From an uncultured Bacteriovorax sp. (GTDB taxonomy: Bacteria > Bdellovibrionota > Bacteriovoracia > Bacteriovoracales > Bacteriovoracaceae), in contig CAMLRB010000039.1 in assembly GCA_946482295.1 (NCBI GenBank), positions 1 through 20,655 of the forward strand: 20,655 bases of DNA, given 5' to 3'. The translations under genes were made by a program, and so were the position numbers. Position 1 is the stretch's first letter, and each line of letters begins with the position of its first letter. Below, in pieces: positions 6,977-14,234 of the stretch. Under the pieces are notes generated by a model. That model saw only the letters and a program-made list of their open reading frames with translations, made no database searches and had not been told where the DNA came from.

Positions 6977-7345
6977 ATGAAAGAAAATCTTAAAGTCCTT
7001 TTAGTTGATGACGATCCCGGTTTACTTGAAATTTTTCAAGAAGCTCTCGAGGATCTTTCCTTCGTTGTCACGACTGCACTTAGCGGTGAAGAGGGTCAAA
7101 AAATACTTTCTTCGCAAAAACATCATTGTTTAATAACAGATATTTCCATGACAGGAATGTCGGGTGTGGAGCTCGTTACATCACTTCGAGATGCTGGGAG
7201 CGAAATTCCAGTTTACTTTATCACTGGTTATTCAGATTATTCACGTGAAAAATTAAACGACTTAAAACCAAAGGCCATTATATTTAAACCGTTTGATGTT
7301 GAAGAAGCGGCCCTTCTAATAAAGAACCACTTCCTTAGATCATAA
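6977..7345 (+). CDS. Stand-alone response regulator receiver protein (CheY-like)
   Basis: 122 residues, a single receiver domain. Acidic pocket Asp11/Asp12, phosphoacceptor Asp55 in LITDISMTG, switch Thr83 in YFITGYS and conserved Lys104 in FKPF are all in place. No DNA-binding or enzymatic output domain follows, and no histidine kinase is in the window. It differs clearly from the receiver at the start of the window (Thr rather than Ser at the switch, different linker regions), so it is not a recent duplicate. It begins 35 bases after the ABC1-like lipoprotein gene; a putative promoter of its own fills that gap, so the two need not be co-regulated. Its last six bases overlap the end of the convergent glutaredoxin gene. 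Confidence 0.92.
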   Translation: MKENLKVLLVDDDPGLLEIFQEALEDLSFVVTTALSGEEGQKILSSQKHHCLITDISMTGMSGVELVTSLRDAGSEIPVYFITGYSDYSREKLNDLKPKAIIFKPFDVEEAALLIKNHFLRS

Positions 7346-7981
7346 CCAAAAATCTTTATGATAATCGAATCGGCAATCACTCTTCACCTGCTGAAGGTAG
7401 TGGTGAATTGTCGGAGAAAATTGAAACTCAGGAAAGATATACATTCCCCAGAGATGAGAAGCGAGCATGATATCCATAATGGTTAACTCTTCATGCTTGA
7501 AATAAGGTTCAAGGTTGGGTTCTACTTTTTCTTCGAGAATGGTTTCAAGGGCCGTGATGAAGGTCTTTTTATTCTTGATGAGGTCTTTAAAAGGTCCGCG
7601 CTTTACTTCTTTTTTAGTCTGAAAATACTGGCGAGAACTTTCATTAAATTCAGGAGTCCATATCCAGTATGGCATGCAGAGGGAGTGAACTTGTTTTCCG
7701 ATCTCATCAAGCAAAGCTTCAAATTCTGCAGCCTGAGGTTCGTACACTGACCATTTCAAACGCTGATATGTATCCTGAGATTTTAATATATCGAGGCTCT
7801 CATTCATGGCCTTCCCGTTTTCATCCACGAGGATTGGGAGCATCTTTTTTCCAGTCAGTTCAATCGGTGTTTTTTCGTCATCATAGGGTACGACGATTGA
7901 TTCGTAATCCTTACGAAGAAGACCTAAACCCATGCGGACGCGTAGACAAAAAGGACAATGGACATAATGGTAGAGTTTCAT
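7340..7981 (-). CDS. grxB: Glutaredoxin 2
   Basis: 213 residues, close to the 215 of E. coli Grx2. The glutathione S-transferase-like fold starts with MKLYHYVHCPFCLRVRMGLG, carrying the dithiol active site Cys9-Pro-Phe-Cys12, then the family stretches YDDEKTPIELTGKKMLPIL (with the cis-Pro loop) and MNESLDILKSQD (the glutathione gamma-glutamate site, ES). The helical C-terminal domain contains EPYFKHEELTIMDIMLASHLWG. It reduces protein disulfides and mixed disulfides with glutathione as reductant, in the cytoplasm. It implies a glutathione system in this organism. The gene is single, divergent from the barrel-protein gene (68-base gap) and convergent with the receiver gene, with six overlapping bases and no terminator between them. 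There is no evident ribosome site before the ATG. Confidence 0.92.
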   Translation of the reverse strand: MKLYHYVHCPFCLRVRMGLGLLRKDYESIVVPYDDEKTPIELTGKKMLPILVDENGKAMNESLDILKSQDTYQRLKWSVYEPQAAEFEALLDEIGKQVHSLCMPYWIWTPEFNESSRQYFQTKKEVKRGPFKDLIKNKKTFITALETILEEKVEPNLEPYFKHEELTIMDIMLASHLWGMYIFPEFQFSPTIHHYLQQVKSDCRFDYHKDFWL

Positions 7982-8049
7982 AGTTGGTTAATTGGGACAG
8001 AAAAATTCAATTGTTTATAGTTTAGATATATTACACCGATAAAAAACTC

Positions 8050-9204
8050 ATGAAAAGTTTAATCCTTTTAGCATTGCCTCTGACATTATCAGCACAAGAA
8101 CTGGAAAATGGTTTCAAGGGGCCGACCAATGAAGATCTGATGAATATTTCTTTCAATTTTATTGAAGAGTCACAGAAGATCATGGCGCAGACTAAAAAGG
8201 GTAGAGGTGAAGAAGATTGCGATAAAAATGGTGCGCCCAAAAAAGAAGTTGAAGTTGCTAAAACCACGACTAATGAAGTCGTCTGTTTATGTGAATTGCC
8301 TCCTGAGCAGCAAGGTCTTTTGTATTCGCTCATTGGTGATAAAAAAAGTACAGGTCTCACTTTGAAGAATGGTAATGATAATTTTCTTCACGGCGTGTTC
8401 CAGTTGAATGAAGATTTAGCAAAAATAGATGGTGATGACCGCGGACGTACAGTTAACTTCGGTGGAGAGTATAAAATCATAGGAACAAAGGGATCACTAG
8501 AATTAAAAGTAGATTCTACGGGCTTTGGAAAATTTGATCGCTCATCTGGATATTCAAGGGACTCTGAGGGAAAGTACTTCCTCAACTTTCATGAGAAAAA
8601 CACACTTGATCTTCGTTATGATCTTTTTGGTGATGAAAAGAGAGATGGAAAAAATTCGTCGAAAGGTTACTCTTTATTTGAATTTAATCTCACTCATCAA
8701 ACTGATAAAGGACGCCTTAGCAAAGAACTACAAGACTGGTGGCACGAGTTCAACCGCAATCAATTAGGAATGAACATTATCCGCTACAATTACGTGAAGG
8801 AACATCCGGACAGTACCAGTGTGCGATTTATGGCCGGTATTGGAAAAGAATGGCTCACGAATATTGGAAATTGGACGTGTCTCACAAAAGCTGAAATTAA
8901 AGGCGGGATGACGCTGACAAAATCATCTGCATCTCCTGAAATTGGAGTGAAAGGTGAAACAACTTTAACTCATAAAAGTGCACCATGGGTGGCGCTTTCA
9001 GCTTGGGCCCAAGCAACAGCAGGTTATGAGGGAAAGGCCACTGAAGGTGGACTCATGATGAGGTTCCCAATCAAGAAAAAAGATTACATCATCGAGCCTT
9101 TCATGGGGATTGAAAGACATCGTACCGCCCTTGATAAAAAATACGGAAACCCTGGCAAACAATACGAAAACTACCATGTTTTTGGCGTGACAATCAGGTA
9201 TTAA
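8050..9204 (+). CDS. Probable outer membrane beta-barrel protein, unknown family
   Basis: 384 residues. A short Sec signal peptide (MKSLILLALPLTLSA, cleavage before QELEN) is followed by a polar N-terminal region of about 80 residues with three cysteines (one in EEDCDK, two in VCLCEL) and then a long Gly- and aromatic-rich stretch of alternating residues (from about 125: VNFGGEYKIIGTKGSLELKV, LNFHEKNTLDLRYDLFG, SVRFMAGIGKEW). It ends VFGVTIRY, an alternating strand with a terminal aromatic residue, the usual signal for BAM-dependent insertion in the outer membrane. I do not recognise the family; porin, lipase-like and adhesin functions are all open. A TATATT -10-like box lies at 8027-8032. 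The LplT-like gene begins 19 bases downstream. Confidence 0.65.
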   Translation: MKSLILLALPLTLSAQELENGFKGPTNEDLMNISFNFIEESQKIMAQTKKGRGEEDCDKNGAPKKEVEVAKTTTNEVVCLCELPPEQQGLLYSLIGDKKSTGLTLKNGNDNFLHGVFQLNEDLAKIDGDDRGRTVNFGGEYKIIGTKGSLELKVDSTGFGKFDRSSGYSRDSEGKYFLNFHEKNTLDLRYDLFGDEKRDGKNSSKGYSLFEFNLTHQTDKGRLSKELQDWWHEFNRNQLGMNIIRYNYVKEHPDSTSVRFMAGIGKEWLTNIGNWTCLTKAEIKGGMTLTKSSASPEIGVKGETTLTHKSAPWVALSAWAQATAGYEGKATEGGLMMRFPIKKKDYIIEPFMGIERHRTALDKKYGNPGKQYENYHVFGVTIRY

Positions 9205-9215
9205 ATTTCTAATCT
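9187..9215 (+). promoter_or_regulatory. Possible promoter for the MFS gene inside the preceding gene
   Basis: GTGACA (9187-9192, five of six to TTGACA) and TAATCT (9210-9215, three of six) are 17 bases apart, and the ATG at 9224 lies eight bases after the second box. The MFS gene has no Shine-Dalgarno. The arrangement resembles the leaderless promoters elsewhere in the window, but the -10 box is poor. Confidence 0.25.
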
Positions 9216-9223
9216 CATAGACT

Positions 9224-10534
9224 ATGAGAAGTATTCCGAAGGCCATGTCTGCTCTTTTTTGGACCCAGTTCTATGGTGCCCTCAACGATAATCTTTTTAA
9301 AAATGCATTGGTTATTCTTATCACTTATAGAAGTGTAACGTTGATGGGACTAAACTCCGGAACGCTTGTTGCTTTTTGCGGAGGTCTTTTCATTCTCCCT
9401 TTTCTTCTTTTTTCAGCAACGGCCGGTCAGTTAGCAGATAAATTTGAAAAGAGCTGGCTTGTCGTAAGAATTAAAGAATGTGAAGTTGTCATCGGCATAC
9501 TAGGGGCCATTGGACTCATGATCAACAGCTATCCGTTAATGTTATTCGTGCTTTTTCTTTTTGGTCTGCAATCAACATTTTTCGGACCTCTTAAATATTC
9601 ACTTATTCCACATTATTCAACGATTGATAAACTCACTTTTTCAAATGCGCTTGTTTCATCAGGAACTTTTTGTGCCATTTTATTAGGAACGATAATTGGA
9701 GGAGTGGTCGCCAGTTTTCAGAATAATCTCTGGCCGCTTATCTTTGTTCTCCTTATTTTTTCATTTCTCAATCTTTGGTATGCGTGGAAACTGCCGGCCG
9801 TGAAAAGAGATGAAGTTAAAGCAAGTAAAATCAAAATTGATTTCAATACATACACTTCAAGTAAAGACATACTAAAACTGGCCATGGGGCAGAGACGTAT
9901 TGCTTATCTTATCCTTGGATTATCATGGTTTTGGTTTTTGGGTGCCGGATTACTTTCTCTTCTTCCTCTGATTGCGAAAAACATATTTAATGGAAGCGAA
10001 AATCTCGCGACCTTTATGCTTTTTATGTTCACAATCGGAATGGGAATTGGTCCATTTGTTTTAGAAAAGATATTTAGAGGACGAGTTCCACGTTGGGTTA
10101 TTCCTGTGAGTTTGTTACTCCTTACATTGAGTCTTTTTGATGCGGCCTATGCGATCAAGACAGCAAATAAACAAAGCTTTCTCCTAAGCTTGCTGCCGCC
10201 GCAAACACTCGGACAATACTTCAAGCTTGATATGAGTGTGAGGACTATTTCTGATTTATTCATGCTTTCTTTTTTTGGGGGAATGTTTACGGTCAGCCAA
10301 TTCACCGAACTTCAAAGAGTGACTGCAGTTGAAGAGTTATCGCGGGTTGTGGCCGCAAATAATATTGTAAATTCTTTAATGATGGTGATGGTGTCAGTTC
10401 TTTTAATGATTCTGCATCAACAACAATTCCCACTACATGTTATCATGGTCATATTGGGCATGCTGAATATTGGGATGTGTGTATTACTGCTCTTTTTTTA
10501 CAAAGAAGAATTTAATAAGTTTTTACGTTTTTAA
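9224..10534 (+). CDS. MFS transporter, lysophospholipid transporter LplT-like
   Basis: 436 residues with about twelve hydrophobic segments. The start, FWTQFYGALNDNLFKNALVILI, matches the first helix of LplT and of the transporter half of Aas-LplT fusions, which move lysophospholipids from the outer to the inner leaflet of the inner membrane for re-acylation. Further matches are the loop AGQLADKFEKSWLVVRIKECEV after helix 2 (MFS motif A position), FFGPLKYSLIPHY and SNALVSSGTFCAILLGTIIGG. No acyltransferase domain is fused and none is next door, so the acylation partner must lie elsewhere. The family call is good and the substrate is inferred. The gene starts 19 bases after the barrel-protein gene; another ATG at 9245 is possible, but its AAGG is only two bases away. 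The phosphatase gene follows after 11 bases. Confidence 0.85.
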   Translation: MRSIPKAMSALFWTQFYGALNDNLFKNALVILITYRSVTLMGLNSGTLVAFCGGLFILPFLLFSATAGQLADKFEKSWLVVRIKECEVVIGILGAIGLMINSYPLMLFVLFLFGLQSTFFGPLKYSLIPHYSTIDKLTFSNALVSSGTFCAILLGTIIGGVVASFQNNLWPLIFVLLIFSFLNLWYAWKLPAVKRDEVKASKIKIDFNTYTSSKDILKLAMGQRRIAYLILGLSWFWFLGAGLLSLLPLIAKNIFNGSENLATFMLFMFTIGMGIGPFVLEKIFRGRVPRWVIPVSLLLLTLSLFDAAYAIKTANKQSFLLSLLPPQTLGQYFKLDMSVRTISDLFMLSFFGGMFTVSQFTELQRVTAVEELSRVVAANNIVNSLMMVMVSVLLMILHQQQFPLHVIMVILGMLNIGMCVLLLFFYKEEFNKFLRF

Positions 10535-10536
10535 GG
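10533..10536 (+). promoter_or_regulatory. Ribosome binding site deciding the start of the polynucleotide phosphatase
   Basis: AAGG overlapping the stop codon of the MFS gene. It is nine bases from the ATG at 10546 but only three from an in-frame TTG at 10540, which favours the ATG. Confidence 0.5.
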
Positions 10537-10545
10537 TCATTGGAT

Positions 10546-10998
10546 ATGCCAACAAAAAAGAAAAAGGCCATCGTTGTCGATCTAGATGGAACACTTTGTG
10601 ATGTTGAACATCGCATTCACCACGTAAAGGGTCCGAAAAAAAACTGGAAGGCCTTTAATGAATCTATTATTCACGATACGATTTACGAATGGTGTTCAGA
10701 ATTAATTTCGGCCATGAGAGATCGCGGGTACGAAATCATTTTTGTTACTGGTCGCTCTGAAGATTACCGTGAGCACACCACAAACTGGTTGTCTAAACAC
10801 AACGTAGACTTCAATCATCTTTACATGCGTGCAGAACGTGATTTTCGAGAAGATTGCGATGTGAAAGAAGATTTGTATCGCGAATTTATCGAACCTCATT
10901 ACAACGTTCTTTTTGTGGTTGATGATCGCATGAGTGTTGTCGAACGCTGGCGCAAGATGGGGTTGGTTTGTTTGCAGTGCGCACCAGGTAATTTCTAA
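10546..10998 (+). CDS. HAD-superfamily polynucleotide 3'-phosphatase-like protein (T4 Pnkp C-domain type)
   Basis: 150 residues. HAD motifs: VVDLDGT with nucleophile Asp12 and acid/base Asp14, VTGR (67-70; Thr68), Lys107 in the DCDVKEDLY stretch, and VVDDR (124-128; Asp126, Asp127). The C-terminal half follows the phosphatase domain of bacteriophage T4 polynucleotide kinase closely in order and spacing: FREDCDVKEDLYREFIEPHY, VLFVVDDR, SVVERWRKMGL and the ending CLQCAPGNF. That domain removes 3'-phosphates or 2',3'-cyclic phosphates from nucleic acid ends so that ligases or polymerases can act. Here it stands alone, without the 5'-kinase domain and without a ligase nearby. A phosphatase acting on small molecules cannot be excluded. 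It is 11 bases behind the MFS gene, probably in the same transcript. Confidence 0.82.
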   Translation: MPTKKKKAIVVDLDGTLCDVEHRIHHVKGPKKNWKAFNESIIHDTIYEWCSELISAMRDRGYEIIFVTGRSEDYREHTTNWLSKHNVDFNHLYMRAERDFREDCDVKEDLYREFIEPHYNVLFVVDDRMSVVERWRKMGLVCLQCAPGNF

Positions 10999-11070
10999 GT
11001 AAAAATTTTTGTGTTTATGGCCACGTTGAGTTAGCCTAATCCTATAAATCATTTTTAAAGGAAGGCATTC

Positions 11071-11775
11071 ATGAAGAACACCCTCGTTTATTCTCTTATT
11101 CTCCTCTCACTTGTTGGGTGCGAGATTTCTTCTAAAGATACTAAGAAAGTTACAGAGCAACCAAACTTTGGCGGAATGGAGCTTCCTACATCTAAAGAGT
11201 TTACATTCACGGAACTGGAAATCGGTCGTCGCATTTGTAAAAATCTCGAAAGCAAGAAAGCGCTATTGGAAGCTTATCGCCTTGATACAAGCAAGAAGAT
11301 TGTCTTTAAAGCTCAATCTCAATCTTGCTCCCAAGCGAAATTAGCAGCAATGGATGACCTATTCGCAGCTACTATTATTTTAGCTGGTGTTGATTACGAA
11401 TTATCTGTTCCGGATAGAAGTGGATATATGAGCGACATTATCACTACTCAAAGTGGCGTGATGAAAGAAGTGTGTGAAGAAATTACATCAAATGATAAAG
11501 TTCTTCGTCAGCTGCCAATCAGCAACTCAAACTTCGTCGTTAAATTTTTAGTGAAAGATAGCTTTGACCGTGTAGAAATCTCTCAATACTCACCTGATGG
11601 CCGTGGAGGATATGCCTTCAACAATGTTGAAGGAATCAGTTTTGTGAGCACGGTGAAACAAGGACCGAAAGAATTTTTTGGATTCGAGAAGGAGCGTAGT
11701 CGTTACACTCCTTGCCCGGGAAAAACGCATCCATCATTTTATATTCAAACTTGGATGAGAGATACGACACTCTAA
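11071..11775 (+). CDS. Predicted lipoprotein, unknown function
   Basis: 234 residues. The lipoprotein signal is convincing: MKN, a hydrophobic stretch, and the lipobox LVGC with Cys17. Residue +2 is Glu, so the E. coli inner-membrane retention signal (Asp) is absent and an outer-membrane location is likely. The mature part has further cysteines (RRICKN, SQSCSQ, EVCEE, TPCPG) that could form disulfides in the periplasm. I recognise no domain. The ribosome site is strong (AAGGAAGG seven bases before the ATG). The gene has a 72-base gap upstream and ends inside a palindrome shared with transketolase, with which it is convergent. Confidence 0.75.
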   Translation: MKNTLVYSLILLSLVGCEISSKDTKKVTEQPNFGGMELPTSKEFTFTELEIGRRICKNLESKKALLEAYRLDTSKKIVFKAQSQSCSQAKLAAMDDLFAATIILAGVDYELSVPDRSGYMSDIITTQSGVMKEVCEEITSNDKVLRQLPISNSNFVVKFLVKDSFDRVEISQYSPDGRGGYAFNNVEGISFVSTVKQGPKEFFGFEKERSRYTPCPGKTHPSFYIQTWMRDTTL

Positions 11776-11790
11776 TTTGATTAGAGTGTC
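11766..11790. terminator. Perfect inverted repeat holding both stop codons of two convergent genes
   Basis: The eleven-base arm GACACTCTAAT pairs perfectly with ATTAGAGTGTC around a TTG loop. The TAA of the lipoprotein gene (11773-11775) lies in one arm and the TAA of transketolase (minus strand, 11781-11783) in the other, so both coding sequences end with ACACTCTAA (Thr-Leu-stop). There is no long T run on either side, so the hairpin may work as a bidirectional terminator or as an RNA 3'-end stabiliser. Confidence 0.6.
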
Positions 11791-13772
11791 TTATACGCCT
11801 TAATAATTCCAGCTGCAGAGAGATCAAAACGAGCATAAAGCTGGTCTGCTTTGTAAGCAGACTGGCCAAATTCTCCGCCGATCCCCAATGACTTCACTTT
11901 AAAATCGATATTTTTAAGTTTAAGTGCGTGAACAATCATCGCGCCCATTCCACCAATCACTTGGTGATCTTCAATCGTAATAAGTTTGCCATTTGTTTTC
12001 GCAACCGCTCCACCAATCGTTTCAAGATCAACGTGATTGATGAATGAATTGTTGATAACAGTTGCAGAGACGCCTTGAGCTTTAAGTTCCGTCGCAGCTT
12101 GAAGGGCCTTTGCAACCATTGGTCCTGCTGCCACGATTGTAACATCAGATCCAGTTGTCAATACTTGAGCTTTATTCCAATCATAAGTCATCCCATCAAC
12201 GTAACTTACAGGATGATTTTCTCTTCCTAAAAAGAAAACTGTTGAAGGAGGAACTCGTCCAGCTTCTCTTTCTTTTGCGAAGTTTGTGATTGCTTTATAC
12301 ATGAGTGCTTCTGCTTCCGATGAACAGGCACAGTTCACGACTTCGAGGTGTGGAATTCCCGAAAGGGCCGAGAAGTAAGTTGTGGCCTGGTGGCTGGCTC
12401 CGTCAGCTGCATCTTGAAATCCTGTGTGCGAAAAAAGTGCAATCACTGGTCCTTCCGAAAGCCCGGCCATAATGAAAGGAAGATTTCCTTTTGTGATCCC
12501 GAATTGTGCGAAAGTATCGACGATGGGAATGAGTCCTGCTTTTGAAAGTCCAATCGCTGATGAAACCATGTTGGCCTCAGCAATACCGATATCAACGTAG
12601 TTGTTTGGAAATTCTTTATGAAACGCTTTGATCCCTGTTGAGCTCTGAAGATCTGATGAAACTGAATAAACAGGGTAGCCTTCTTTGGCCGCACGAATGG
12701 CTGCGCGAGCAAAACCATCTTGAACTTTTTCAGTCTTAACAGCAGAAGAAGAACCTTCTTTTGGAGCTGGTTTTGTTCCGTGAATATCTTTAATCCATCT
12801 TACAAATTCTTCAGGAGCATCGTTATGATAAATTTCCTGCACAAAAGCTTCTAATTTATCGTCATAAGATGAAAGAGGGTAGCCGTGACCGCCACTTGCG
12901 CTTTCCATAGTCGATTTAACACCAAAACCTTTTACAGTTTTGAAAACGATGGCCACGGGTTGCGATGGATTGGCACTAGCATCGCTTAAACCTTTTTCAA
13001 TGCTGGTAAAAACTTTTTGAAGATCATTTCCTTCTTCAACGCGAACAACATTCCAGCCAAGCGCTGAAAGTGCATTAAATGTTGGTGTCATTGAGTATGA
13101 ATCAGCATCAATTCTTCCACCAAGTTTTGTATTGTTGTCTGAGATTAAAAGAACAAAGGGATTCATTTTATTTTTTGAAGCGAGACCAGGAATGGCGGCG
13201 AACGATTCACGCGCTTCACCTTCCATCGCCCCACCATCTGACAGGACACACACAGTGACTCTTTGATTGCCGATAATTTTGTCTGCCATGCAAAGACCTT
13301 GGGCCTGAGGGAGTCCAGATCCTAAAGGTCCGTTAGAAATGTAAACGCCTTGAGGATTGAGGTGAGTTTCACCGTGACCTGTGAGTTTACTTTCAATGGA
13401 ACGGAATTTTTTCAGATCATCAAAAGTGAGATTATCGAATCCATAATTGGCACGTAGGGCATAGATTCCGTTTTCAGCATGTCCAGCATCGTTGACGAAG
13501 TTAAACTGCTCATACCATTTTTCATTTTTATTTTTAAACATGATTCCATGTAGCGCTGACATCATCTCAGCAAAGGCCGCAGGGCCTCCCCAGTGAGCGG
13601 CAGCTCCACCAATCGTTGCATGTTGATTCATAAGTGCCACAAGCGCTCTCGTTGCACGCGGATCAGCGACAACAATTTCTTGTCCATTTTTATCTTTGAC
13701 TATCGCTTTGTACTTAGGTGTGTTGTGTGGTGTAGGGGCGAGTTTATTCACAAGCTTTAAAGGTTTAATCAT
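11781..13772 (-). CDS. tkt: Transketolase
   Basis: 663 residues, the usual full length, with N-terminal diphosphate-binding, central pyrimidine-binding and C-terminal domains. It transfers two-carbon ketol units between sugar phosphates in the pentose phosphate pathway, using thiamine diphosphate and a divalent metal. Visible elements: GGAAAHWGGPAAFAEMM (55-71) where most transketolases have SGHPG, a thiamine motif reading SDGGAMEGE (178-186) and closing in SDNN (211-214) instead of the canonical GDG opening, SSDLQSST (371-378), and GIAEAN with the catalytic Glu398 that activates the thiamine ring. The wording at the first two sites puts it in a divergent branch of the family, but all key acidic and Asn residues are there. 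A proper ribosome site (AGGA, eight bases) precedes the ATG. A possible -10, TATAAC, is at 13793-13788. It is monocistronic. Confidence 0.9.
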   Translation of the reverse strand: MIKPLKLVNKLAPTPHNTPKYKAIVKDKNGQEIVVADPRATRALVALMNQHATIGGAAAHWGGPAAFAEMMSALHGIMFKNKNEKWYEQFNFVNDAGHAENGIYALRANYGFDNLTFDDLKKFRSIESKLTGHGETHLNPQGVYISNGPLGSGLPQAQGLCMADKIIGNQRVTVCVLSDGGAMEGEARESFAAIPGLASKNKMNPFVLLISDNNTKLGGRIDADSYSMTPTFNALSALGWNVVRVEEGNDLQKVFTSIEKGLSDASANPSQPVAIVFKTVKGFGVKSTMESASGGHGYPLSSYDDKLEAFVQEIYHNDAPEEFVRWIKDIHGTKPAPKEGSSSAVKTEKVQDGFARAAIRAAKEGYPVYSVSSDLQSSTGIKAFHKEFPNNYVDIGIAEANMVSSAIGLSKAGLIPIVDTFAQFGITKGNLPFIMAGLSEGPVIALFSHTGFQDAADGASHQATTYFSALSGIPHLEVVNCACSSEAEALMYKAITNFAKEREAGRVPPSTVFFLGRENHPVSYVDGMTYDWNKAQVLTTGSDVTIVAAGPMVAKALQAATELKAQGVSATVINNSFINHVDLETIGGAVAKTNGKLITIEDHQVIGGMGAMIVHALKLKNIDFKVKSLGIGGEFGQSAYKADQLYARFDLSAAGIIKAYKTL

Positions 13773-13787
13773 ATGTGGGGTCCTGTG

Positions 13788-13793
13788 GTTATA
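13788..13793 (-). promoter_or_regulatory. Possible -10 box of the transketolase gene
   Basis: TATAAC on the minus strand (five of six), with a poor -35 candidate TTAAAC 16 bases upstream. A start about seven bases downstream would leave a leader of about ten bases carrying the AGGA ribosome site, which is tight but possible. Confidence 0.25.
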
Positions 13794-13947
13794 GTTTAGA
13801 CAGGCAAAAGTTTAAGGCAAAATACCTGATTTATCCACGTTCTTATTTTCTTATATTTTCCCTCTGATCCACCTGAAAGAAGATGAGAAGTTCACTTTCC
13901 CAAAAGAACTAAAGAATAGGGGCAGTTTTGTCGATAAAATCTGTTGC

Positions 13948-13951
13948 GAGG
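13948..13951 (+). promoter_or_regulatory. Ribosome binding site deciding the start of the small zinc-ribbon-like gene
   Basis: GAGG with a seven-base spacer to the ATG at 13959. The longer open frame, from a TTG at 13944, would start upstream of this site and is therefore unlikely. Confidence 0.65.
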
Positions 13952-13958
13952 TGCAAAA

Positions 13959-14210
13959 ATGTGCGAAGTCTGTCAGTCCGAAGGTAAAGATTCACGTTTT
14001 CTTAATGGGTCAAAGGGTTACATGTACACCAATCATTTGTACAAGGTCTTTCGAAATGCAGTTGCGCCAGTAAAGCTTTGTTATGTTCATTCCATCGACC
14101 TTTTCATGTTAGGGGAAAAACGCTTTTTACGCGAGCATCTTCAATTCGCGCGCAAACTCGCTACACGGTCAAAAAATGCTGAGTCAAGCAACAGTCCATT
14201 TGGCTTTTAA
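13959..14210 (+). CDS. Small protein with CxxC and CxxH pairs (zinc-ribbon-like), unknown function
   Basis: 83 residues, start set by the GAGG ribosome site. Cys2 and Cys5 (CEVC) at the extreme N terminus and Cys41 and His44 (CYVH) form a C-x2-C ... C-x2-H arrangement that could bind one zinc ion. Between them lies a Tyr-rich stretch (GYMYTNHLYKVF), and the second half is basic and helical (GEKRFLREHLQFARKLATR). No signal peptide, so cytoplasmic. A nucleic-acid or protein-binding role is only a guess. It is 24 bases before the aldehyde dehydrogenase gene on the same strand, but the promoter-like sequence of the latter begins inside its last codons, so the two may be transcribed separately. 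Confidence 0.65.
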   Translation: MCEVCQSEGKDSRFLNGSKGYMYTNHLYKVFRNAVAPVKLCYVHSIDLFMLGEKRFLREHLQFARKLATRSKNAESSNSPFGF

Positions 14211-14228
14211 GCGATTCGTTCTTACAAT
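14200..14228 (+). promoter_or_regulatory. Putative leaderless promoter of the aldehyde dehydrogenase gene
   Basis: TTGGCT (14200-14205, four of six) and TACAAT (14223-14228, five of six) are exactly 17 bases apart, and the ATG at 14235 begins after only six more bases. There is no Shine-Dalgarno before the ATG. The promoter overlaps the end of the small zinc-ribbon-like gene. Confidence 0.5.
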
Positions 14229-14234
14229 AAGTGA

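Noticed and set aside
7669..7983. 104-codon frame antisense to grxB
   Set aside because: It lies wholly opposite a well-supported gene and shows no domain.
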